From contig DOUV01000766.1 of NCBI GenBank assembly GCA_003520455.1, forward strand, positions 32,494-44,849: 12,356 bases of DNA, read 5' to 3'. Below are positions 6,268-12,356 of this stretch, one piece after another (the stretch's first letter is position 1; the number at the start of each line of letters is the position of its first letter). The position numbers and the translations under genes are program-made. Below the pieces are notes generated by a model. The model made no database searches, was not told the DNA's origin, and saw only the letters and a program-made list of their open reading frames with translations. Origin of the DNA: Chloroflexota bacterium (GTDB lineage: Bacteria > Chloroflexota > Anaerolineae > Ardenticatenales > Ardenticatenaceae).

Positions 6268-7038
6268 ATGGAGGAGATGCAGTTCGAGCGCAGAGGGCCG
6301 GTTGCGATCTTGACCGTGAATCGGCCAACACGACGCAACGCGATGACCTGGGAGATGTACGAGCGGCTTGTCGAGCTCTGTGAGCTCGTCGATGGCGATG
6401 ACGAGATTCGAGTGTGGATCTTGCGTGGGGCCGGCGGGAAGGCCTTTATCTCCGGCACGGATATCAGTCAGTTCAAGGCCTTTCAGGGCAATCCCCGGGC
6501 AGGGCTCGACTACGAAGCAACAATCGATCGAATCGTTGGACGCCTGGCCGCAGTCCAGAAGCCGACAATGGCACTGATCGACGGCTTTGCCATAGGCGGG
6601 GGCCTCATGTTGGCCTTGAACTGCGATATCCGGATCGCTACCTCTGAGAGCCGGTTTAGTATACCCTGTATCAATCTCGGGAACTGTCTCTCCATGGCGA
6701 ATTACGCAAAGCTGGTCGCTTTGGTTGGTCCGAGCCGGACACTGGAGCTGATGTACACAGGCCGCCAGCTGGACGCCTCGGAAGCGATGTCGATCGGAAT
6801 GGTGAACGCGGTTGTCCCCTCCGATGACCTCGAGACATACGGGGTGGCGCTCGCCACCAGGATTGCCAGGAGCGCTCCGATCACCGTGAGAGTGACAAAA
6901 GAGGCGGTTCGGCGCATCATGGGGGGCAGCATTCCACCGGGCGATGATCTCATTCAGGCCTGCTATAACAGTCGAGACTTCCAGGAAGGCGTCTCGGCAT
7001 TTCTCGAGAAGCGGTCCCCTGAGTGGCAGGCGCGATAG
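6268..7038 (+). CDS. Crotonase-fold enoyl-CoA hydratase/isomerase-like protein lacking the classical Glu pair
   Basis: This 256-residue protein is a crotonase-superfamily member that should bind an acyl-CoA thioester in the cytoplasm. NRPTRRNAM (18-26), the oxyanion segment FISGTDISQF (60-69) and GFAIGGGLMLALNCDIRIA (106-124) are diagnostic. The two catalytic glutamates of rat enoyl-CoA hydratase (E144, E164) align with M114 and C134 at the correct 20-residue spacing, so classical hydration is not expected. It may be an isomerase, hydrolase, decarboxylase or ring-modifying relative. The ATG at 6268 is set by GGAGGG (6254-6259), 8 nt upstream. It follows the amidase by 44 nt and is probably co-transcribed with it. 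It is the last intact gene before the decayed region. Confidence 0.9.
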   Translation: MEEMQFERRGPVAILTVNRPTRRNAMTWEMYERLVELCELVDGDDEIRVWILRGAGGKAFISGTDISQFKAFQGNPRAGLDYEATIDRIVGRLAAVQKPTMALIDGFAIGGGLMLALNCDIRIATSESRFSIPCINLGNCLSMANYAKLVALVGPSRTLELMYTGRQLDASEAMSIGMVNAVVPSDDLETYGVALATRIARSAPITVRVTKEAVRRIMGGSIPPGDDLIQACYNSRDFQEGVSAFLEKRSPEWQAR

Positions 7039-7056
7039 TACTACAGTTGTAATTAA

Positions 7057-7068
7057 CAGAGATCTCTG
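7057..7068. repeat. 12-bp perfect palindrome at the crotonase/IS remnant boundary
   Basis: CAGAGATCTCTG is a perfect palindrome 19 nt after the crotonase stop and 36 nt before the transposase start. It may be part of the left terminus of the IS remnant or a remnant of crotonase termination. No U-run follows. Confidence 0.4.
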
Positions 7069-7104
7069 GGAAAATGACCCCCGATGAGAGAGCGGAGGGT
7101 CAAG

Positions 7105-7722
7105 ATGGAAGAGGTCGAAAACTGGGCCGCGGAACTGGACAGGCTGCTGGCACGAATCGGGGCGCGGTTCGCGCGGTCGGAAGCCCGGGAGCGGGCCGTG
7201 GCGTCCGTGAAGGGCTTGCTGAGTCCCGTCGAGCGCAAAAACGGATGACAACTGGCGGAGGCCAGTAGCGACGAGACACCGGACGGGGTGCAACAATTTC
7301 TGTGTCGGGCGGTATGGGATCCAGATGAGGTGCGCGACGACGTGATCGAGCACCTGGGTAATGGGCAGGCGGTCTTGATTGTGGATGAGACCGGCTTCCC
7401 CAAGAAGGGGACGCGGTCGGCGGGCGTGAAGCACCAGGAGAGCGGGACGGCGGGGCGGATCGAGAACTGCCAGATTGGGGTCTTCCTGGCGTACGCCACG
7501 CCGAGCGGGCAGACCGCCTTGGACCGGGCGCTCTTTCTGCCGGACGAGTGGGCCGCTGATCACGCGGTGTCGTGCCGCGGGCCTTCCGGATGAGGTCGCG
7601 CATGTCAGCAAGCCCAATCAGGCCTGGGCGATGCTCAAGCGGGCCGTCGAGCACGACGTGCCGTTTGCCTGGGTCACGGGCGATTGCATTGATGGGGATT
7701 ACCGCCGTCTGCGCGTAAGGAA
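7105..7722 (+). pseudogene. IS701-family transposase, broken and 3'-truncated
   Basis: The reading [21 protein letters not shown], then [23 protein letters not shown], with [16 protein letters not shown] and [16 protein letters not shown] later, is characteristic of IS701-family DDE transposases; D in VDETGF is the first catalytic Asp. The ATG at 7105 has a good GGAGGG site at 7094-7099. Three lesions are visible. TGA at 7246-7248 stands where the family has Trp (KNGW). A frame change near 7559-7570 moves the similarity to the next frame ([22 protein letters not shown] and so on). The similarity ends after FAWVTGD...YRRLR near 7720, so the C-terminal half with the remaining catalytic residues is gone. 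The protein cannot be active. Confidence 0.88.
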
Positions 7723-7730
7723 GCATCGCG

Positions 7731-8539
7731 GTGTTAGCAGACAAGCAATCTGGCGAGCGGATTCCGGGTTACTGCGCTCTGTGCGTCTCACGGTGCGGCT
7801 CGATTGCCGTTGTCGAGAACGGCCGCTTCGTCACCTTGGAGCCGGATCCGTCACACCCTACCGGTGAGGCGCTCTGCGCTAAGAGACGGGCGGTGCCGGA
7901 ACTCGTCTATCACTCGGACCGGTTGCTCTACCCGTTGAAACGAACCCGGCCAAAGGGTGATCGAGACCCGGGCTGGCAGCGGATCAGCTGGGGCGAAGCA
8001 CTGGACCTGACCGCTGCCAGGCTGAGCCAGCTCGCCGAAGATCGAGTTGTATTCCGAGACATTGTTGGAGCACGCCTATTCGCCGCTACCCGAATATGAA
8101 GAGCCGCTGATCGGCCCGTCTTCGCGACCGGATTTGGTCGAGCGTTTCCCGCTGATCCTTACCTGTGCCAAGCATACCCTATTCTGCGAGAGCCAGCATC
8201 GGGCGCTGCCGAGTCTACGACGGCGCGCTCTCGATCCGGAGGTCGAGTTGCATCCGGCGGCTGCCGCCGAGCGCGGTATCGGTCCTGGCGACTGGGATTG
8301 AGACACCTGGCAGGAGCGTCCGGGCGCGTGCTCGGATGAATGCCACACTTGAGCCGAATGTCGTCTGCGGCCAGCGCGGCTGGTGGCAGGCATGTCCGGA
8401 CATTGGCAGGCCCGGCTATGACCCGTTCGGTCCGGACGGAGCCAATCTAAACCTTATTATCGGCAACGAGGCGATCGACCCGGTCAGCGGCTCGGTCCCG
8501 CACCGCGCCTACCTCTGTCAGATCCGCCGCGCGGATTGA
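7731..8539 (+). pseudogene. Molybdopterin oxidoreductase (formate dehydrogenase/DMSO reductase-like), internally deleted
   Basis: The first 100 or so codons (GTG at 7731, AAGGA about 8 nt upstream) encode the N-terminal 4Fe-4S domain, with C15, C18, C22 and C49 in C-x2-C-x3-C-x26-C spacing and the ISWGEALDL segment. Near 8036-8038 the reading jumps from frame 3 to frame 1 and straight into the C-terminal molybdopterin-dinucleotide-binding domain (KIELYSETLLEH, then LILTCAKHTLFCESQHRALP). A second indel near 8296-8299 breaks the frame after GPGDW; the rest (VVCGQRGWWQAC, DPFGPDGANLNLIIGNE) reads in frame 2 to the stop at 8539. Family members are about 700 residues or more, so some 450-500 internal residues are missing. 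It is nonfunctional as a catalytic subunit. Confidence 0.85.
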
Positions 8540-8800
8540 GAATTCCGGCGATTACTTCAGGGCGGGTACTGCAGCACGGGAGCCTTGGCGACTGGATCTC
8601 CCAAACCGTGACACCCTGATCCCCGACAACATCGTTGGCGCGCGATTGTTCCTCGCCCGGCCACACCCAGCCCTACCAGTGTAGATTATGGAATCGTGTG
8701 TACGGGGGAGGCCGGGGCCGCGCCTTCGGCTGGACTGTGTTCCAATGTGAGCGAGGCGGAAATCGTGATCGAGTACACGAGCGTGTTACAAAATTGTCAT
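8540..8800. other. No recognisable gene
   Basis: Short open frames exist on both strands but none has a convincing start or family resemblance. One frame near 8548-8680 reads smoothly to a stop after LARPHPALPV, but I do not recognise it. This is probably eroded sequence following the oxidoreductase remnant. Confidence 0.5.
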
Positions 8801-8816
8801 CTTGCTTGACGCCCCT

Positions 8817-8844
8817 TTGCATTTCCAACTAATTGGAGTATCAT
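8817..8844 (+). promoter_or_regulatory. AT-rich candidate sigma-70 promoter
   Basis: TTGCAT (8817-8822), a 16-nt spacer and TATCAT (8839-8844) lie in an AT-rich island within GC-rich DNA. The spacer includes an imperfect dyad CCAA-CTAA-TTGG (8825-8836). Overlapping -35-like hexamers (TTGTCA 8794, TTGACG 8806) are present upstream. No clear protein gene follows. Confidence 0.35.
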
Positions 8845-8879
8845 TTTGATTGTGCGTGAGAGCGCTGAAGGATGAATGC

Positions 8880-8914
8880 CGTGAGTGCCAGGGGCACCAG
8901 AAGGGGTGCTCACG
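8880..8914 (+). other. Hairpin about 30 nt downstream of the 8817 promoter
   Basis: Arms 8880-8889 and 8905-8914 pair over 10 positions as RNA (six Watson-Crick, two G-U, two Watson-Crick) around a 15-nt loop. With the promoter upstream this could be a small structured RNA or a leader. No terminator was found, so this is weak. Confidence 0.25.
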
Positions 8915-9510
8915 ATTGTTTGATGGCGGTCCCAGGATGGCCCGTAACGATTGCGCGCCACGTCGCGTCACAATGAGAACAAACAAAAGACGACTAAGGA
9001 GTCTGGAGGACGTTCGGTTGAAGCGTGGCGCTTGCGCTCCGGTACTCTGGCGTGGCTATCCTGGTCGGTGTTCTGACGTTCCCATTCGGGTAGCCGATCC
9101 ATCAGTTGGTCGGTCCCGGCGTTTTCTCCCCTTTTTGGGCAGCCCTGACTGCCACGACCTGGTATAGTAGCCTCGCGCCGGTCTTGTCAAGCGCCCGCGT
9201 TGGCTAGTTCGTCAACGCCCACTTCTTCCCGTCTCCCTTCTACTCGCAAGCTGTCGCTAGCCCAACCATGCGAACACAATGGCGTTCGTTCTCGCTGATT
9301 GCACCGTGGATCACCTGACGCAGGCCGGCCCGCATGATGAGCAGCGTGCCGCGCCTCGACCTGGCCAGTGAGACTTGCGTGCGGCCTTGTTGCTGTCGAC
9401 ACGTGCGGCTGCGGGAAGAACATCCTTGCAAGGGCGCGATCTGGGGAGCAGATCGGTCCTTGCTGTGGCCGGTTCAGTGCAGCCGAACGAGATAGAAAGT
9501 GGGGTCGCGC
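8915..9510. other. No recognisable gene; Cys-rich open frame across 8850-9167
   Basis: A plus-strand frame open from 8850 to 9167 contains CRECQGHQKGC and further cysteines but has no Shine-Dalgarno and no family I recognise. From 9168 to 9510 nothing convincing was found on either strand. The long minus-strand open frame over 9187-9837 is largely the complement of the kinase remnant. Confidence 0.4.
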
Positions 9511-10099
9511 ATGAACGTCGATGAGTTTGCCCACCAGGTGGAAGCCTTGTGCCTGCGCGTGGCGAGCCTGCACGAGCCGTCTCAAGACACGCCGGAGAGT
9601 TGTACGCGGCCTGTTCCGAACCGGTCGTCTCAACCTCGATCGCGCCCCGGTGGATCTGCGAAAGGTGACCCGCCAGGTTGCAAAGAGCCTGCGGGCAGTG
9701 CTCGAGCAGCACACGCTTGAACTGGTTTGCCCCAACGAGCCGCTGTTGGTCGAGGGCGACGAGGTTCGCCTGGGGCAGGTTCTCCAGAATCTGCTCGGCA
9801 ATGCGGTGAAGTACAGCCCCGGAGGTGGCCGGATCACCGTGCGCCTCGAGCGCCGGGACCAGCAGGTGTGTCTGGCCGTTTCCGACGAGGGTGTTGGGAT
9901 CCCGAGCGAGGCGCTTCCTCGCCTGTTCGCTCCCTTCTACCGTGCCAGCAACGTGGCAGCGCACGGGATTACCGGAAGCGGGTTGGGGCTCCACGTGGTG
10001 AAAGAGATTGTCACTCTCCACGGCGGCACGATCGAAGTGGAAAGCACAGAGGGCGAAGGCAGTACCTTTACAGTATCGCTGCCGCTGCTCGCACAGTAG
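9511..10099 (+). pseudogene. Sensor histidine kinase remnant: short N-terminus joined to the HATPase domain
   Basis: The ATG at 9511 (GTGGGG about 6 nt upstream) opens a short frame, MNVDEFAHQVEALCLRVASL, that looks like the N-terminal helix of a PAS/GAF-type kinase. Between about 9575 and 9600 the similarity moves to the next frame. It then reads RLNLDRAPVDLRKVTRQV and a complete HATPase_c domain: N-box LQNLLGNAVKYSPGGG, G1 box DEGVGIP, F-box LFAPFYRA and G2 box GSGLGLHVVKEI. The sensor region and the phosphoacceptor histidine box (HELRTP-type) are absent. The protein cannot autophosphorylate normally, although the ATP-binding fold could still be made from a start near 9521. It was presumably paired with the response-regulator remnant 238 bp downstream. 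Confidence 0.8.
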
Positions 10100-10337
10100 C
10101 CGTTCGAACAGTGGCGAGAAGAACGTGGACGACGCTGCCGACCAGATTTTGGTTATCTTCGCTTGCCCTTTTTCCGAATCGATCTACCCCCTGGTGGCCG
10201 TGGCGGACCATCGATTGCCCGTCGCGCTCGAGCCGGCTCCCGAGCCGCGGTCCCCGGCCAGGGCAGACCACTGTCGGGCTTGCCAGAGGTCTTTGGATAC
10301 TGCGGGCCTGGCCAGCCAGATGATGAAGCAGGCGTCT
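10100..10337. other. Gap between kinase and response-regulator remnants; no recognisable gene
   Basis: One plus-strand frame is open through the whole gap and joins the response-regulator remnant in frame (VDDAADQILVIFACPFSES and onward). It has no convincing start and no family resemblance, so I do not call it a gene. Confidence 0.4.
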
Positions 10338-10484
10338 ATGCCACCTACAATCCTCATCCTCAAGGTGTTCGTGCAGCGGCTCCGCCGGAAGCTCGGCGAT
10401 GATGCCCGCCAGCCGCGCTACATCAAGACCGAGTGGAGCATCGGCTACCGCTTTCTCTTGCCCGGCACCGGGCCGGAGCTGTGA
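10338..10484 (+). pseudogene. OmpR/KdpE-type response regulator remnant: both ends kept, middle lost
   Basis: The 48-codon frame begins MPPTILIL, which looks like the first beta strand of a receiver domain (normally followed by VDDD). It then passes directly into VFVQRLRRKLGDD, ARQPRYIKTEW and SIGYRFL, the last 35 or so residues of an OmpR-type winged helix. The whole phosphoacceptor region and the first part of the DNA-binding domain are absent. A normal member has about 230 residues. The reading frame is continuous across the junction, so a 48-residue peptide could be made, but it cannot act as a response regulator. Confidence 0.8.
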
Positions 10485-10552
10485 GAGCGGGTCCGGCCAG
10501 CATCATTCTGATCGTGACACTTCGCGTCTCTCACAGAAGGTCCGGCTGGCCG
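10479..10552. repeat. Two interleaved perfect inverted repeats after the response-regulator remnant
   Basis: Arms 10479-10487 (CTGTGAGAG) and 10528-10536 (CTCTCACAG) are a 9-bp inverted repeat. Arms 10494-10501 (CGGCCAGC) and 10545-10552 (GCTGGCCG) are an 8-bp inverted repeat. They interleave in A-B-A'-B' order, which as RNA would be a pseudoknot or two alternative folds. The first arm includes the remnant's stop codon. No U-run follows. Confidence 0.45.
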
Positions 10553-10681
10553 TTTACCAATAGTTCCGAATATTGCCCAATTGTTTACCGATGTTAACCC
10601 ACAAATTGGCTCCCGTGCTGTAGACTTAGAGGCATGTTGCCCACGTTTGGAGCGTTGTGCGGGAGAGAACGGGAGGAAACC

Positions 10682-10933
10682 ATGCCACGGTTAATCGAAG
10701 CGCTCCGGGCATTGGGCCTGGAGGGCGAGATCGCATCCTCAGGTCGCTGGGTGAAGCTCCAAGGAGAGCGCGGCTGGGTCTATGTGGTCGAGGCGCCCTG
10801 GGAGAGTGGCTATTACAGTTGGTGCGACGCTCCGGCGGAACGGGCGGTGGAGTTTTACCGCGACGCGGCCGAGGCTATCCGGGCGGGTCTGCGCCGCGGG
10901 GCCGCTCACGTGGCCGAGGCTGGCAGGGGGTGA
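10682..10933 (+). CDS. Small conserved-looking hypothetical protein (83 aa)
   Basis: The ATG at 10682 follows an excellent GGGAGGAAACC ribosome site. The upstream in-frame ATG at 10634 has none, so 83 residues is preferred. The protein opens with an amphipathic helix (MPRLIEALRALGLEG) and continues with beta-like segments rich in aromatic residues (GRWVKLQGERGWVYVVEAPW, ESGYYSWCD). It closes with an Arg/Ala-rich helix. It is soluble, with no signal peptide or membrane segment. I do not recognise a characterised family, though small proteins of this look recur in Thermomicrobia-like genomes as hypotheticals. Balanced GC-rich codon use and the strong ribosome site make it a real gene. A vague AT-rich promoter region lies at 10560-10630. 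Confidence 0.75.
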   Translation: MPRLIEALRALGLEGEIASSGRWVKLQGERGWVYVVEAPWESGYYSWCDAPAERAVEFYRDAAEAIRAGLRRGAAHVAEAGRG

Positions 10934-11069
10934 GGCCCCGCTGCCTCTCGTGCTCTGGACAGGCGCTGGCTCGTGTCTGACGTCCTGGAGCTGCCCGGTG
11001 GTACAATGGGCGGACGGCTCGCCCGAGATAGTTGCTCCCCGTCGTCTCCCATCGTTGAAAGGAGCATGG

Positions 11070-11324
11070 ATGGACAACAGACACGAATGGAAAACGCCGA
11101 TCGGACAGAACCAGATGCGGCAATTCGTGAGTCAAGCGCGAATGCGGTCCACTGACTCGTTGAACAAACGACGTGCCACCTGCAAGGTGTGTGGCACGCT
11201 GGTCCCCAAGGGTGAAGGGGTGCGCTGGTATCGTAGATACGAGTGCCACACCATCACGTTCTTCTTGTGTCCGACCTGTAATCAACTGGCACAGGCCGTA
11301 CACGTGACGGCCGCAGGGCGTTGA
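11070..11324 (+). CDS. Small zinc-finger (treble-clef/ribbon-like) protein, 84 aa
   Basis: The ATG at 11070 has AAAGGAG (11058-11064) with a 5-nt spacer; the overlapping ATG at 11066 is out of frame. The first 37 residues are basic and polar (QMRQFVSQARMRSTDSLNKR). The rest holds two CxxC knuckles, C38-C41 (CKVCG) and C67-C70 (CPTC), 25 residues apart, with C59-H60 between them. This is the layout of a structural Zn-binding ribbon that could bind nucleic acid or protein. No enzymatic motif is visible. A TACAAT -10-like box at 11002-11007, with CTGACG 19 nt upstream, is a possible but weak promoter. It lies 136 bp after the 83-residue gene on the same strand. Function unknown. Confidence 0.75.
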   Translation: MDNRHEWKTPIGQNQMRQFVSQARMRSTDSLNKRRATCKVCGTLVPKGEGVRWYRRYECHTITFFLCPTCNQLAQAVHVTAAGR

Positions 11325-11594
11325 GCAGTCGGTTCGGCGCCGCTTGCCTGTGTGCTTGGGGAGCCCCGCGGAACCCTTGGGGCAGCGGTGCACCTGCAGA
11401 GTTCCTCGAGAATCCGGACGTAGCTGTGGGCGGGTTTCAGGCCCTGTCAGAGAAGGCGTTGACTCTAGACGTGCTACACTGTGGACGCGGCGGATGATTG
11501 CCCGGCGGCGACCTCGCCGTGGCGCTGATGGCTTGTCCGTGATCGACGCCCGCCTGCGCCAGTGTTGGTCTTGTGGTGGTTTCGAGGGGCATAC
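11325..11594. other. Intergenic stretch without a recognisable gene
   Basis: No supported gene lies between the zinc-finger protein and the small membrane protein. TTGACT (11459) and TGCTACACT (11472) look promoter-like, but the boxes are only 10 nt apart and do not form a standard promoter. Confidence 0.4.
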
Positions 11595-11786
11595 ATGACC
11601 ATCCTACGGACGAGAGGACCGTGGCATCGAATTTGCTGGCGATCTGTGAAGCAGCGGTTCGCTGGGGCTGGTTGCCTCTATACGCTCGTGCTCTCCCTGC
11701 TGATTTGGTGGCTGCTGGCACTCATCTTGCCGCCGTTCGCCTTGTGGTTCCCGGTCGCCTCGCTCACCTTTGAGTATTTGGGATAA
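11595..11786 (+). CDS. Small membrane protein (63 aa)
   Basis: The ATG at 11595 has GAGGGG (11584-11589) with a 5-nt spacer. The first 24 residues are basic (TILRTRGPWHRICWRSVKQR). They are followed by a long hydrophobic stretch, about residues 29-59 (LYTLVLSLLIWWLLALILPP, then FALWFPVASLTF), enough for one long or two short membrane helices with a Pro-Pro break. The positive N-terminus predicts it stays in the cytoplasm. A nested hairpin begins at the stop codon, which supports a real gene end. No homology is recognised. A second plus-strand frame is also open over 11573-11773 but lacks a good ribosome site. Confidence 0.5.
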   Translation: MTILRTRGPWHRICWRSVKQRFAGAGCLYTLVLSLLIWWLLALILPPFALWFPVASLTFEYLG

Positions 11787-11818
11787 CAGATCCGCCCATC
11801 AGGGCGTTGGCCGTTATC
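11782..11818 (+). terminator. Nested hairpin at the end of the small membrane-protein gene
   Basis: Outer arms GATAAC (11782-11787) and GTTATC (11813-11818) enclose inner arms CGCCC (11793-11797) and GGGCG (11802-11806) around an ATCA loop. The gene's TAA stop (11784-11786) lies in the outer arm. There is no U-run, so a classical intrinsic terminator is not proven. Confidence 0.4.
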
Positions 11819-11895
11819 GCCTGGTGCTGGTGCGCCCGGCGTGAGCCGTGATCAGACTGGCACCTGGCCCGTGAAATTTAAACGATGCTGTCCTG

Positions 11896-12162
11896 ATGTC
11901 AGGTCGAGTGGGAACGCTCTCGAGGAGGGTCAAGGGCCTGGAGAAGCAGCTCGACGTGCTCCATCGCAAGGCCAACAACAAGGTCAATAGCAACGCCAGA
12001 TGCAGCAGCAAGGCCGGTAGTTCTGTCGCAGCTTGTGATGGAGCCGTGCGCAGACGATCGCTGAATAGGGGGGGTGCGGGTCACGTACCACCTCTGAACT
12101 GTACTGTGCCGGCGCCAGCACGCCGGCAGGAGGATCAAACAACAAAGGTCAACAGGGTTTAA
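11896..12162 (+). CDS. Doubtful ORF with a coiled-coil-like N-terminus
   Basis: The first 30 or so residues (MSGRVGTLSRRVKGLEKQLD and on) have a heptad-like pattern of Leu/Val and charge, suggesting a short coiled coil. The remainder is low-complexity and Arg/Ser-rich, and it runs through a perfect hairpin at 12107-12128. No Shine-Dalgarno precedes the ATG. It could be a decayed gene whose first third was real. Low confidence. Confidence 0.2.
   Translation: MSGRVGTLSRRVKGLEKQLDVLHRKANNKVNSNARCSSKAGSSVAACDGAVRRRSLNRGGAGHVPPLNCTVPAPARRQEDQTTKVNRV
12107..12128. repeat. Perfect 8-bp stem hairpin
   Basis: TGCCGGCG (12107-12114) and CGCCGGCA (12121-12128) pair perfectly around a CCAGCA loop. No U-run follows on either strand. 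It could be a weak terminator or a REP-like palindrome between the convergent frames at the right end. Confidence 0.4.
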
Positions 12163-12356
12163 GCAAACACCGGCCTCGTCCTGTACCTCGTACCCCGGTC
12201 GGAGAAACTCGACCCCTCCTCTTCGGCGGTTTGGCCGGCGGGCCTCGGAGCACTGCCTTCCAGATTGCTCCTCCACCAGGTTCGCTGGTGCGCATCGCGG
12301 GGATCACGGTTGTTGTTGATCGTGGCGAAGATCCCTAGAACATCGGTCAAGTCGTC
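12159..12356 (-). CDS. Possible C-terminal end of a gene entering from the right edge
   Basis: The minus-strand frame is open from the right edge to a TAA at 12159-12161. It reads DDLTDVLGIFATINNNRDP near the edge, which has plausible coding character, and then becomes low-complexity (Arg/Ser/Glu-rich). A second minus-strand frame is also open here. No family recognised. Could be a truncated gene or chance. Confidence 0.2.
   Translation of the reverse strand, partial: DDLTDVLGIFATINNNRDPRDAHQRTWWRSNLEGSAPRPAGQTAEEEGSSFSDRGTRYRTRPVFA

Larger units (their letters stand above)
7057..7730 (+). mobile_element. Truncated IS701-family insertion sequence remnant
   Basis: The remnant starts somewhere between the crotonase stop (7038) and the transposase start (7105) and ends between about 7717 and 7731. 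There the transposase similarity gives way to the ribosome site and start of the molybdopterin oxidoreductase remnant. Only the 5' half of the element survives. No matching terminal inverted repeat or target duplication could be identified, so both edges are approximate. Confidence 0.7.

Noticed and set aside
6235..7617. 460-codon open frame on the minus strand
   Set aside because: It is the complement of the crotonase and transposase genes. Its protein is Pro/Arg/His-rich with no family resemblance, as expected for an antisense shadow in GC-rich DNA.
8047..8680. Similar peptides DIVGARLFAA (near 8058-8090) and NIVGARLFLA (near 8620-8655) as a duplicated segment
   Set aside because: The first is an out-of-frame reading of the oxidoreductase C-terminal fragment (SETLLEHAYSP). 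The DNA match is short and interrupted, so chance is the simpler explanation.
9187..9837. 216-codon minus-strand open frame
   Set aside because: The left half covers nothing recognisable and the right half is antisense to the clear HATPase domain. Composition is Arg/Ser/Pro-rich and low-complexity.
11459..11480. TTGACT and TACACT as a sigma-70 promoter
   Set aside because: The spacer is only 10 nt, so the two boxes cannot work together.
12274..12290. tRNA T-arm-like hairpin (CACCAG-GTTCG-CTGGTG)
   Set aside because: The loop is 5 nt rather than 7 and no acceptor, anticodon or D arm surrounds it.

Overview
The window is high-GC bacterial DNA with two very different halves. The catabolic genes, an IS701-type transposase remnant, a molybdopterin oxidoreductase remnant and a two-component system remnant fit a Chloroflexota (Thermomicrobia/Sphaerobacter-like) genome, but this placement rests on remembered protein resemblance only. 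No rRNA, tRNA or CRISPR array was seen.

Positions 1-7038 hold an intact, densely packed, divergent locus. On the minus strand, reading right to left, are an FCD-type GntR regulator (4683-4012), a class III CoA-transferase (3985-2777), a YkoE-type ECF S component (2587-1982), a fused double-domain ECF ATPase of YkoD type (1905-61), and the first 25 codons of another gene that overlaps the ATPase stop and runs off the left edge. On the plus strand are an amidase-signature hydrolase (4895-6223) and a crotonase-fold protein (6268-7038). The 211-bp divergent intergene carries a good sigma-70 promoter for the amidase. An array of five tandem heptads (consensus ACTATNG) starts inside its -10 box and is the obvious candidate operator for the GntR regulator. 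The likely logic is uptake of a small, perhaps thiamine- or pyrimidine-like compound by the ECF transporter, amide hydrolysis, CoA activation and processing by the crotonase. The substrate is not known. The ATPase has one degenerate composite site, and the crotonase lacks both catalytic glutamates of classical enoyl-CoA hydratase.

Positions 7039-10484 are a gene graveyard. An IS701-family transposase carries a premature TGA, a frameshift and a missing 3' half. Then come a molybdopterin oxidoreductase, a sensor histidine kinase and an OmpR/KdpE-type response regulator. Each keeps its start and its C-terminal end but lacks the middle. Between them lie stretches with no recognisable gene.

Positions 10485-12356 hold small genes: a conserved-looking 83-residue protein, an 84-residue zinc-finger protein and a 63-residue membrane protein, the first two with excellent ribosome binding sites. 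There are also two weak ORFs and several hairpins.
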